Origin: Deltaproteobacteria bacterium | Lineage (GTDB): Bacteria; Desulfobacterota; Desulfobacteria; Desulfobacterales; Desulfosarcinaceae | DNA: 64,000 nucleotides | Direction: 5' to 3' | Assembly: GCA_020444075.1 (NCBI GenBank) | Contig: JAHLLR010000006.1 | Location: 48,317 to 112,316 of the forward strand | Part shown: in pieces, positions 1 to 7,146 of the stretch | How the letters are laid out: each line of letters begins with the position of its first letter | How positions within the stretch are numbered: position 1 is the stretch's first letter | Translations under genes and position numbers: made by a program | The notes under the pieces: model-generated | The model's input: only the letters and a program-made list of their open reading frames with translations | What the model was told of the DNA's origin: nothing | The model's database searches: none

Positions 1-1
1 G

Positions 2-478
2 GGTTGGACAAATAACGGTCTGGAACGCCATGTGGTGCTGGTGGCGCCCGAAATCCATTGGAACACCGGAAACATCGGCCGTACCTGCCTGGGGGCCGGT
101 GCCCGTCTGCACCTGATCCACCCGTTGGGATTCTCCCTGGACAGCCGACAGGTGAAGCGGGCCGGCCTGGATTACTGGAGCCGGGTATCTCCCGGCATCT
201 GGGATAGTTTCGATGCGTTGTGTGAGGCGCTCAATCCCGTGGACGGTGAGATGGCGCTGTTCTCCAAGGGGGGAGACCGGGTTTTCTGGGAGATGCCGGC
301 CCGACGGCGGATGTTTCTGGTGTTCGGATCTGAAACCGGGGGGCTCCCTGAAGCGATTCTCTCCCGCTACCCCCGAGCCTGCTACCGGATTCCCATCAAT
401 GGAGAGATTCGTTCGTTGAACCTGTCCACCGCAGCGGGTATCGCCCTGTATGAGAGTATTCGATGCGGAAAGGGATAG
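2..478 (+). CDS. trmL: tRNA (cytidine(34)-2'-O)-methyltransferase, probably 5'-truncated by the window edge
   Basis: SPOUT-class methyltransferase that 2'-O-methylates the wobble nucleotide of tRNA-Leu isoacceptors using SAM. The N-terminal PEIHWNTGNIGRTC block matches the TrmL signature PEIPxNTGNI. The trefoil-knot motifs VFGSETGGLP and the C-terminal IRSLNLSTAAGIALYE loop are intact. The frame is open to the window edge, with Glu-Arg-His codons before the first possible GTG at 32, so the true start may lie upstream; 32 is the earliest usable start visible here. It is about the usual TrmL length (150-160 aa). Family assignment is strong; only the exact start is unsure. Confidence 0.9.
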   Translation, partial: GWTNNGLERHVVLVAPEIHWNTGNIGRTCLGAGARLHLIHPLGFSLDSRQVKRAGLDYWSRVSPGIWDSFDALCEALNPVDGEMALFSKGGDRVFWEMPARRRMFLVFGSETGGLPEAILSRYPRACYRIPINGEIRSLNLSTAAGIALYESIRCGKG

Positions 479-515
479 GTGTGGATATAAGAATAACCGA
501 GGCGGGCGCTAAACG

Positions 516-1454
516 ATGGTAAGGCTTATTCTCATCGGCCTGCTGTCCGGATTTTTCTTCAGTTCCACGTTTGTGCTCAACCGGATGATGAGTCTGGGCG
601 GCGGTCACTGGGTGTGGAGCGCCAGTCTCCGCTATGCCTATATGATTCTTCTGCTGACGGCCTGGTTGCTGGTGTTTCGGGGAACGGCCGCCTTGGCCCG
701 CACCCTGGGCCTGTTTTTCAACCACCTGGCTTTCTGGGTGGCGGCGGGCAGCATCGGCTTCGGGGCTTTTTATGCCTTGATCTGTTTCAGCGCCGATTAT
801 GCACCCGGCTGGATCGTTGCCACCACCTGGCAGTTTACCATCATCGCCACGCTGGTGGTGCTGACGGCTTTCGGCCGGCGCTTTCCCCGACGGATCTGGC
901 TATTTTCCACCATCGTCTTTGCCGGTGTATTCATGGTCAACATCAGCCAGGCCGGGGCGGTCGATCCAGGGGAATTGGTCAACGGTGCCCTGCCCGTGTT
1001 GATCGCCGCTTTCTGCTATCCCATCGGCAACCAGTTGGTGTGGGAAGCCAAGACCGGCCACGGCCGGTTGCCTGACATCAGCGGATCGGAACTGGAACAC
1101 CCCTTTGTCAAGGTGCTGCTCATGTCCCTGGGCAGCGTTCCCTTCTGGTGCCTGCTGGTGGCCGTGACCGCACCGCCGCCGCCTGCCGTCGGGCAGATCG
1201 TGAACACGGCCCTGGTGGCCCTGTTTTCAGGCGTAATGGCCACGAGCCTGTTTCTCTTTGCGAGGAACGAATCGAAAACCGGCAGTCAACTGGCCGCCGT
1301 GGATGCCACCCAATCCAGCGAGGTGATCTTTGCCCTGGCCGGGGAGGTCCTGATCATCGGTGCCGCTCCGCCCAATGCCCTCGGCGTGCTGGGGATACTG
1401 GTCACCGGTGCGGGGCTGGTGCTTTTTGTCCGGTTTCAGGAAACGCTGTCCTGA
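516..1454 (+). CDS. DMT-superfamily (EmrE-like) multidrug efflux transporter
   Basis: A 312-residue, very hydrophobic protein with roughly ten predicted membrane helices and short connecting loops. It starts MVRLILIGLLSGFFFSSTFVLNR, which resembles the multidrug-resistance efflux family of 10-TM drug/metabolite transporters (Pfam EmrE). A charged loop around residues 175-195 divides the two five-helix halves. It probably exports small organic molecules using the proton gradient; the substrate cannot be read from sequence. It follows trmL after 37 bp, on the same strand, with only a weak GAGG-like ribosome site. No drug-specific motif was recognised, so the function stays at family level. Confidence 0.75.
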   Translation: MVRLILIGLLSGFFFSSTFVLNRMMSLGGGHWVWSASLRYAYMILLLTAWLLVFRGTAALARTLGLFFNHLAFWVAAGSIGFGAFYALICFSADYAPGWIVATTWQFTIIATLVVLTAFGRRFPRRIWLFSTIVFAGVFMVNISQAGAVDPGELVNGALPVLIAAFCYPIGNQLVWEAKTGHGRLPDISGSELEHPFVKVLLMSLGSVPFWCLLVAVTAPPPPAVGQIVNTALVALFSGVMATSLFLFARNESKTGSQLAAVDATQSSEVIFALAGEVLIIGAAPPNALGVLGILVTGAGLVLFVRFQETLS

Positions 1455-1548
1455 AAGCCGGTCATTGTGGTTCCAATTCTTGATGGACCCGTCAATCCTC
1501 AAGACTTTAACAACCGTCTTCGCGGACTACCGAAAAAGGAGAAAAACC

Positions 1549-2274
1549 ATGGCAACCATTCCCGTTATCAACCCGCGCCTTATTGTTCATTCATCGGTTC
1601 TGGCGGCCTGTGCCCTGGCTGCCCTGTTTCTCTTACAGTGCGGCAGCGGTGTCGGTTCGGCCATTTTTGTTATGGAACCGCTGCCATACAGTCAGGATGC
1701 CCTGGCCCCTGCCATCAGTGCCGACACCATGGGGTTTCACTACAACAAACACTACGCCGGCTATGTGAAAAAGGCCAATGAGCTGACCAAAGGGATTGGT
1801 TTTTCCGGCAGGAGCGCCGAAGCGGTGATCCAGATGACGGCGGGTGACGCGTCCAAAGCGGCCGTCTTCAACAACGCCGCCCAGGCATGGAACCATGCCT
1901 ATTTCTTCAAATGCCTGAAGCCGGGCGGCGGGGGCGCCCCGGAGGGCCTGCTGGCGGAGATGATCGATGAATCCTTCGGTGGTTTCACGGATTTCAAGAA
2001 GCTCTTCATCACTGCCGCCAAGGACCAGTTCGGCAGCGGCTGGGTGTGGCTGGTGCTGGACGAGGGAAAGCTGGCGGTGGTCACCGGCGCCAATGCGGAC
2101 ACGCCCCTCGCCCATGGTCTGATTCCGCTGTTCACCGTGGACGTGTGGGAACATGCCTACTACCTGGACTATCAGAACCGGCGGGTGGATTTTGTCAAAT
2201 CCGTGCTGGACAACCTGGCCAACTGGGATTTTGTGGCAGATCAGCTGGAGAAAGCTCAACCGTCCAAAGAGTAA
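1549..2274 (+). CDS. sodB: Exported Fe-type superoxide dismutase
   Basis: Converts superoxide to oxygen and hydrogen peroxide. Metal ligands by alignment are His64 (GFHYNKHY), His116 (WNHAYFF), Asp198 and His202 (DVWEHAYY). Gln112 in NNAAQAWNH, and Ala rather than Gln in the ANADTPL segment, are the residues typical of iron rather than manganese SOD. About 40 extra N-terminal residues precede the enzyme. They contain a hydrophobic stretch (residues 12-30) ending LLQCGSG, so the enzyme is probably exported or membrane-anchored; LLQC is a poor lipobox. I chose the ATG at 1549 because AAAAAGGAG lies just upstream. A longer open frame from 1360 overlaps the previous gene and has no ribosome site. 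An exported SOD suits an anaerobe facing external superoxide. Confidence 0.9.
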   Translation: MATIPVINPRLIVHSSVLAACALAALFLLQCGSGVGSAIFVMEPLPYSQDALAPAISADTMGFHYNKHYAGYVKKANELTKGIGFSGRSAEAVIQMTAGDASKAAVFNNAAQAWNHAYFFKCLKPGGGGAPEGLLAEMIDESFGGFTDFKKLFITAAKDQFGSGWVWLVLDEGKLAVVTGANADTPLAHGLIPLFTVDVWEHAYYLDYQNRRVDFVKSVLDNLANWDFVADQLEKAQPSKE

Positions 2275-2391
2275 GTCTGTTAATAACCGGCTGCCGCAGG
2301 ACTTCACTTCCGGAGGGCCGGCGTGCCGACGCCGTTGCCGGTCAAATCCGTCGGTGGACCGATCACGCAGTCTGAGAAAAGGATTCCCGCT

Positions 2392-3195
2392 ATGGACATG
2401 AAAGCCGCGACTGTCGACTATCTCGATACCATCAGGACCACCGCCCCCCTGGTGCACAACATCACCAACTTCGTAGCGATGAATTCGTCGGCCAACATCC
2501 TGTTGGCCCTGGGGGCATCCCCGGTGATGGCTCACAGCCGCAAGGAGGCGGCGGACATGGCTGGTATGGCCGGCGCCCTGGTGCTGAACATCGGCACCCT
2601 TGCGGAAAAATGGATCGAGGCCATGGTACTGGCAGCCACGGCGGCCAATCAACGAGGCATCCCGGTAATATTGGACCCGGTCGGTGCCGGTGCCACCCCT
2701 TATCGCACCCGAGCCGTGAAGCACATCCTTGGAGAAGTAAAAATATCCATCATCCGGGGCAACGCATCGGAGGTGCTCTCCCTGGCCGTTGACGATGTGA
2801 AGACCAGAGGCGTGGATTCATCCTTGTCCCTGTCCGGCGAGATTGTGGACGCCGCCGGCGTCATCGCCCGGCAGCACGGCTGCATCGTGGCCATTTCCGG
2901 GGAGAAGGATGTGATCACCGACGGCGGTCGGGTGTTCCGGGTGGCCAATGGAGTGCCCCTGATGACCCGGGTGACCGGGCTGGGGTGCGGACTCTCGGCG
3001 GTCGTCGGGGCATTCTGTGCCGGGGCCCGCGATGACCTGCTGACTGCTGCCGCTGCCGCATTCGGCTTCTATGGCCTGTGCGGAGAGCTGGCCTTGGGTA
3101 TCAGCAACCGGCCGGGCAGCTTTTTTGTGGCATTTCTTGACTGCCTTTATTCGGCAGGCAGCGCTGAAATCCATGCGCATCTGAGAATCGAATAG
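2392..3195 (+). CDS. thiM: Hydroxyethylthiazole kinase
   Basis: Phosphorylates 4-methyl-5-(2-hydroxyethyl)thiazole for thiamine salvage. The 267-residue length is normal. Family motifs are VHNITNFVAMNSSAN near the N-terminus (thiazole site), DPVGAGATPYR in the middle, and the C-terminal anion-hole/catalytic segment VTGLGCGLSAVVGAF, which keeps the conserved Cys. The start at 2392 follows GAGAAAAGGA at a suitable distance; an upstream in-frame start at 2323 is less likely. No thiD or thiE is adjacent, and I could not find a THI-box riboswitch in the 117 bp before the gene, so this looks like a stand-alone salvage gene. Confidence 0.93.
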   Translation: MDMKAATVDYLDTIRTTAPLVHNITNFVAMNSSANILLALGASPVMAHSRKEAADMAGMAGALVLNIGTLAEKWIEAMVLAATAANQRGIPVILDPVGAGATPYRTRAVKHILGEVKISIIRGNASEVLSLAVDDVKTRGVDSSLSLSGEIVDAAGVIARQHGCIVAISGEKDVITDGGRVFRVANGVPLMTRVTGLGCGLSAVVGAFCAGARDDLLTAAAAAFGFYGLCGELALGISNRPGSFFVAFLDCLYSAGSAEIHAHLRIE

Positions 3196-3238
3196 TCACG
3201 GTTTATTGGATCGGCGATACGAGCAGGAGGGATAAATC

Positions 3239-3649
3239 ATGACGTCGTGCAGAGAATGCGACCATCAGGTGAGTGAGCAGGCTGTCGCCTGCCCGGGCTG
3301 CGGGGCACCTTATCCGGCTCGTGAACATTGGGATGGCTACGGCTTTGAGTACAAAAGCCATGCCGCTATTTTAGGACTTCCCCTGCTGCACGTCTCTTTC
3401 AAATACCGGCCCAATCGCACGCCTGTGGTGGCCAAAGGAGTGATCGCCGTGGGGCAGTTCGGCGCCGGAATTATCAATATCTCCCAATTTGGCATCGGCG
3501 TGATCAGCCTGAGTCAGTTCACCATTGCCGGGTACGCCCTGGCCCAGTTCGCCCTGGCTTATTCCTGCATCGCCCAGTTCGGGCTATACCTGGATCGGGG
3601 GTATGGCCAGGTTGTGGTTCAACTGGCCGATATGCTGGGACGCTTTTAG
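3239..3649 (+). CDS. Zinc-ribbon protein with five exact ten-residue QF repeats
   Basis: A 136-residue protein of unknown function. The N-terminus is a zinc ribbon with Cys4, Cys7, Cys18 and Cys21 (CRECD...CPGCG). A Tyr/Phe-rich linker follows, and then an apolar segment in which Gln-Phe recurs at exactly ten-residue spacing (QF at 73-74, 83-84, 93-94, 103-104 and 113-114). The repeat consensus is roughly QFGxGxIxxS. The regular spacing suggests a solenoid or beta-helix-like packing, or a glycine-zipper membrane insertion, rather than ordinary TM helices. A GGAGG-type ribosome site precedes the ATG. It lies between thiM and an aldolase gene on the same strand, with no clear functional link. 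Confidence 0.7.
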   Translation: MTSCRECDHQVSEQAVACPGCGAPYPAREHWDGYGFEYKSHAAILGLPLLHVSFKYRPNRTPVVAKGVIAVGQFGAGIINISQFGIGVISLSQFTIAGYALAQFALAYSCIAQFGLYLDRGYGQVVVQLADMLGRF

Positions 3650-3665
3650 AAAGGACGCTGTAGAT

Positions 3666-4418
3666 ATGAAATCCAACTTCCGAAAACGGCTGCTTCAGGG
3701 GGATCGGCTGACGGGCACGATTGTCAGCCTGCCTTGCCCGCAGATCGCCGAGCTGCTTTCCCGGTCCGGCTTCGACTGGCTCTTCATCGATGGCGAGCAC
3801 GGCTGCCTGTCCGTGGGCGACATTCAACTGCTGCTGCAGGCGGCCCAGCCTCAGTGTCCCTGCGTGGTTCGTGTGGCGGCCAATCATGAAGTATACATCA
3901 AGCAGGCCCTGGACACGGGAGCGGACGGCGTCATCGCCCCGCTGGTCAACGATGCGGAAACGGCGGCCCGGGTGGTGGCGTGGGCCAGGTATCCGCCGCT
4001 GGGCAAAAGAAGCGTGGGGATCGCCCGGGCCCAGGGATACGGGTTTGCCTTTGCCGATTATGTGAACCGCGCCAACACGGATGTCGCCGTGATCATCCAG
4101 GTGGAACATGTCGACGCCGTCGCCAACATCGCCTCGATCCTCGATGTGGCCGGCATTGACGGGGTGTTCATCGGCCCCTACGACCTTTCCGCCAGCATGG
4201 GAAAACCGGGAGATATCAATGACGCCGATGTCCGGCACCAGATCGAAACGGTCCGTCAGGCGTGTCTGGAACGCCGGATGGCTTTAGGAATTTTCGGGGT
4301 GGATGCCGCCGCGGTGCAGCCTTTTATCCGGCAGGGCTATACGCTGGCTGCCGTGGGGATGGATACCCTGCTGTTGGGTCAGTCGGCCCGGCTTGTCCTG
4401 TCTGCATTGAAACCGTGA
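3666..4418 (+). CDS. HpcH/HpaI-family class II aldolase
   Basis: Predicted metal-dependent pyruvate aldolase of the 2-keto-3-deoxy-sugar-acid / 4-hydroxy-2-oxo-heptane-dioate type. A TIM-barrel fold is indicated by FIDGEHG (the loop bearing the catalytic His), the RVAANHE substrate-binding strand, IIQVEH (metal-ligand Glu) and FIGPYDLSASMG (metal-ligand Asp). The 250-residue length is normal. The start at 3666 follows AGAAAGGAC; the longer open frame from 3525 runs into the previous gene. The donor is probably pyruvate or oxaloacetate; the acceptor aldehyde is unknown. No degradation pathway is encoded nearby. Confidence 0.85.
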   Translation: MKSNFRKRLLQGDRLTGTIVSLPCPQIAELLSRSGFDWLFIDGEHGCLSVGDIQLLLQAAQPQCPCVVRVAANHEVYIKQALDTGADGVIAPLVNDAETAARVVAWARYPPLGKRSVGIARAQGYGFAFADYVNRANTDVAVIIQVEHVDAVANIASILDVAGIDGVFIGPYDLSASMGKPGDINDADVRHQIETVRQACLERRMALGIFGVDAAAVQPFIRQGYTLAAVGMDTLLLGQSARLVLSALKP

Positions 4419-4526
4419 TGCGGCACCAATCGCTGGATGCAGCCGTGTTTGGGGATGTCACGCAATGTGGTGGCCGCATGGGCCTCATCGAGGTTGTCCT
4501 GCGAAGTTGCCTCTCTACGGTACGGT

Positions 4527-5249
4527 TTACCGGCAGTCGGCCTCCCGGATGGCCGCTCCCAAGTCAAAGGCGAGCCGCTCGTAATCGTCGGCAAACCGGT
4601 CCCAGTCCGGCAGTGTGCGTCCCCTGGCGGTTTCCATCACTGCCAGTACACGGGTGACCGTTCGTTTGAGCCGGATGCAGACGGGCACGCGGGTGGCGGC
4701 ATCGATGTCTTCAAGCATAAGTTCCATCTCCATCAGACGGGCACTGGACAGGTAGTAGACTGCCGAAACACTCTCCGGGGCCAGGCGGTACAGCGCTCGA
4801 GCCGCTTCAAAAAACCGGACCCGGGTCTGTTCGGCCGCTTCACCGGATTGCAGTTCCCGCAGACTGCTCAGGGCTTCGCAAAGGTTCTGCTGAAATTGAA
4901 GCTGAACACCGGCATCGTCCCAGGACGCTTTCACGGTCAGCCCTTCGGCCAGTTCGTCGGCGGCGCAGGCGAAATTAACGGCGGGTTCCCGGTCCCTTTT
5001 GGCCAGGCGAAAACAGGCCTCACCCTTGATCAGGTGAAGCTGGCCGCACTCCTCGGACGCATTCCTGCACGTGATTGCCTGGGCGGCGATCCATTGGTGG
5101 TCGCCGCGTGCCGCGTGCTTGCGGAATTGACCCAACTGCAGGCTTGCACAACCGGAGAATATCAGGATCAGCGCCAGGCAGGAGGCCGGAGTCGCGTACC
5201 TCCGCTTCGAGGGGGATCGATGAACCGGTGGAGGGGGTTGCGGCGTCAT
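4527..5249 (-). CDS. Predicted outer-membrane lipoprotein, unknown function
   Basis: A 240-residue protein with a type II signal peptide: basic RSPSKRRY, then an apolar core, then lipobox FSGC with the lipidated Cys at residue 34. The mature part is helical, with Cys-rich and Ala-rich segments (TCRNASEECGQ, CRLAKRDRE) and TPR-like spacing, but no family was recognised. A strong AAAGGAGG ribosome site lies 10 bp before the ATG, which supports this strand over a longer antisense open frame (4437-5438). It is convergent with the aldolase gene and has no evident operon partner. Confidence 0.65.
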   Translation of the reverse strand: MTPQPPPPVHRSPSKRRYATPASCLALILIFSGCASLQLGQFRKHAARGDHQWIAAQAITCRNASEECGQLHLIKGEACFRLAKRDREPAVNFACAADELAEGLTVKASWDDAGVQLQFQQNLCEALSSLRELQSGEAAEQTRVRFFEAARALYRLAPESVSAVYYLSSARLMEMELMLEDIDAATRVPVCIRLKRTVTRVLAVMETARGRTLPDWDRFADDYERLAFDLGAAIREADCR

Positions 5250-5475
5250 GCGCCCGTAGCCTCCTTTCTCCTCTTTTCTAAAGTGTTCATCAGGGGTGGG
5301 AAGATCGGTGCCGCCGCCGGCGAAACGAATCTTCAGGTATCGCGGTCACGGCGGACGTTTTTAACCGGATTGTTCGGGCTGGCGGATCGGGCGTATCGGA
5401 AGGGGAGAACCAGCGATACGGGCCTGTCCGGCTGTTGAAAAAGAATTGCCCGTGCTGAGGTGCATGCCCATTTTG

Positions 5476-5661
5476 CTAAAGCCGCGGCTTTCGCCGCCGC
5501 TCCCGGTGAATGGAAAACAGTTTTTCGCTGATCGCGTCGAATATGAATTCACTGGGGGTGATGCCTCTGGATTTGCAATAGTCTTCGACGCGGTCGTACA
5601 ATGCTTGGGGAATGTCCGTGCAGATGCAGTCATCCCCCGTCGCTTCTAATTTTTCACTCAT
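5476..5661 (-). CDS. Small ribbon-helix-helix-like protein
   Basis: A 61-residue protein. A short strand (CICTDIPQ) is followed by two helices (LYDRVEDYCKSRG and SEFIFDAISEKLFSI), the arrangement of CopG/Arc-type ribbon-helix-helix proteins, and it ends in a basic RERRRKPRL tail. An AAAGG ribosome site lies about 10 bp upstream. It might be an antitoxin or a small repressor, but no toxin gene is adjacent. The 226 bp between it and the lipoprotein gene hold nothing I can support. Confidence 0.55.
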   Translation of the reverse strand: MSEKLEATGDDCICTDIPQALYDRVEDYCKSRGITPSEFIFDAISEKLFSIHRERRRKPRL

Positions 5662-5883
5662 CTTATTGACCTTTCAGGGGCTTCCCGATTCTGCGGATTC
5701 AATTCGTGTGCCGTATGTCTGATAATATAGGGTTCCGCTTGGGATATCGTCAAGTTCAAAGATTGACGGAAATCGTCTGCAGATGAGACCTATTTTCATT
5801 TTTCCGGAGGGATACGCTTATTATCGCGCTTATCGACCATCCCCAGACCAGGATGCCGAACAAGATTACCCGTTCACCCTCGA

Positions 5884-7131
5884 TTACATGTTTTCGGCAA
5901 TGGTAATTGTCCGGTCGCCAAGCATATTTACGTAGCTGCCCATCTCGTTGTCGTACCAGCCGTAGATCACGGCCTGGGTGACCGGTGCGCGAACCACCGT
6001 GTCCGTGAGGCTTTTCAGCACGGACTGGGAAAAGCCGGGAATACTGGCCAGGTCCAGGCTCAGGTCGGCCGTGCGGGTATGGGTTTCATCTCCCTCGATC
6101 ACCGCCGCTGCCTGGGGAGAGCCGAGAATATCCCCGGAAACATTCTGTTTCTCGGTATATTTCAGATAGCCGTTGGGATCCAGCTGGGCTGCCTGCTCGT
6201 AGACACTGTTGATCACGCCGCGGCGAACCGGTTCTTCGGAAGGGGTTTCCTGAATACTGAGTACCAGGATGATCAGGGACCCCGAACTGACGGGCACCCG
6301 CACCGACTCGGCAATGAATCCGATGTGCTCCATTTCTGGAATCACCAGCCTCAGGGCCTTTGCCGCACCGGTTGAGGTGAGGATAATATTGTTTAAAATC
6401 GACCGGTTTTTTCTCAGGTCGGTCTTGCCGGCTTTGGGCAGGCGATCCAGGACCTGCTGGGAGCCGGTAGCGGCATGGATCGTGGCCATGGAGGCCGACA
6501 GGACCCGTTTGGCACCGAATGCGTTGATCAGGGGCTTCATCATGTGGGCCAGGCAGGTGGTCGTGCACGAGGCGTTGGAAACGACCCGGTGGCGCCGGGG
6601 GTCGTAGTCGTTGGCGTTGATCCCCATCACCGTCGTGACCGCATCGGCGGGCATGGCGGCGCCTTCTTCCTTTATCTTGAAGGGGGCGGAGACCACCACT
6701 TTTTCGGCGCCGGCTTCCAGGTGTCCCCTGACCGATCCTTTGGGATGGTCGGCGGGAATCGTAGGGTCCAGGAACTGACCGGTGGTGTCCACTACCAGGC
6801 GCACGCCGTGAGCTTTCCAGTCGATGGCCTGGGGGAGGCGTGCGTTGCGCAAAAGCCGCACGGTGATGCCGTCCACAACCATGGTTCCGGCGCTGTCGTC
6901 GATGTCGGTAATCACCGGCTTGGCCTGGTACCCGTGGAGAAAGGCATGCAGGGCGCCATAGGTGGAGTCCCGTTCCAGGTAGTGGGCGACGTCAGCCAGG
7001 CCCGTGCCGGCCTGACGACCGATATTGACCACGATTTCGTTAAAGTATCGCCGTCCCACATGATGCCACACCGTGAGTTTGCCGATACGGCCGAGCCCGT
7101 TGATACCGATTTTCATCTGTCCTTCGTTCAT
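5884..7131 (-). CDS. gap: Glyceraldehyde-3-phosphate dehydrogenase family, long variant
   Basis: Oxidative phosphorylation of glyceraldehyde 3-phosphate, or the reverse reaction. The Rossmann motif is NGLGRIGK (11-18), the catalytic thiolate is Cys189 in SNASCTTTCLAH, and the activating His is His219 in ATIHAATGSQ. ILTSTGAAKA, the phosphate-site VRVPVSSGS, and the C-terminal WYDNEMG are also present. At 415 aa it is about 80 residues longer than typical GAPDH; extra sequence lies around residues 40-80 and 330-370. The Asp that normally selects NAD after the second beta strand is absent (VVNIGRQAG), suggesting altered cofactor use. It lies 15 bp downstream of the PPDK-like gene and is probably co-transcribed with it. 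AGGAG precedes the ATG. Confidence 0.88.
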   Translation of the reverse strand: MNEGQMKIGINGLGRIGKLTVWHHVGRRYFNEIVVNIGRQAGTGLADVAHYLERDSTYGALHAFLHGYQAKPVITDIDDSAGTMVVDGITVRLLRNARLPQAIDWKAHGVRLVVDTTGQFLDPTIPADHPKGSVRGHLEAGAEKVVVSAPFKIKEEGAAMPADAVTTVMGINANDYDPRRHRVVSNASCTTTCLAHMMKPLINAFGAKRVLSASMATIHAATGSQQVLDRLPKAGKTDLRKNRSILNNIILTSTGAAKALRLVIPEMEHIGFIAESVRVPVSSGSLIILVLSIQETPSEEPVRRGVINSVYEQAAQLDPNGYLKYTEKQNVSGDILGSPQAAAVIEGDETHTRTADLSLDLASIPGFSQSVLKSLTDTVVRAPVTQAVIYGWYDNEMGSYVNMLGDRTITIAENM

Positions 7132-7146
7132 GGTATTTTCTCCTGA

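Noticed and set aside
2275..2391. Possible THI-box (TPP) riboswitch before thiM, suggested by CTGAGA at about 2372.
   Set aside because: Only this hexamer matches; the long TPP aptamer stems and the ACC...GAACCTGA segment are absent, and the CTGAGA lies too close to the start codon.
4437..5438. 333-codon plus-strand frame across the lipoprotein gene.
   Set aside because: It has no signal peptide or ribosome site and overlaps a minus-strand gene with a clear lipobox and AAAGGAGG. Composition suggests an antisense shadow.
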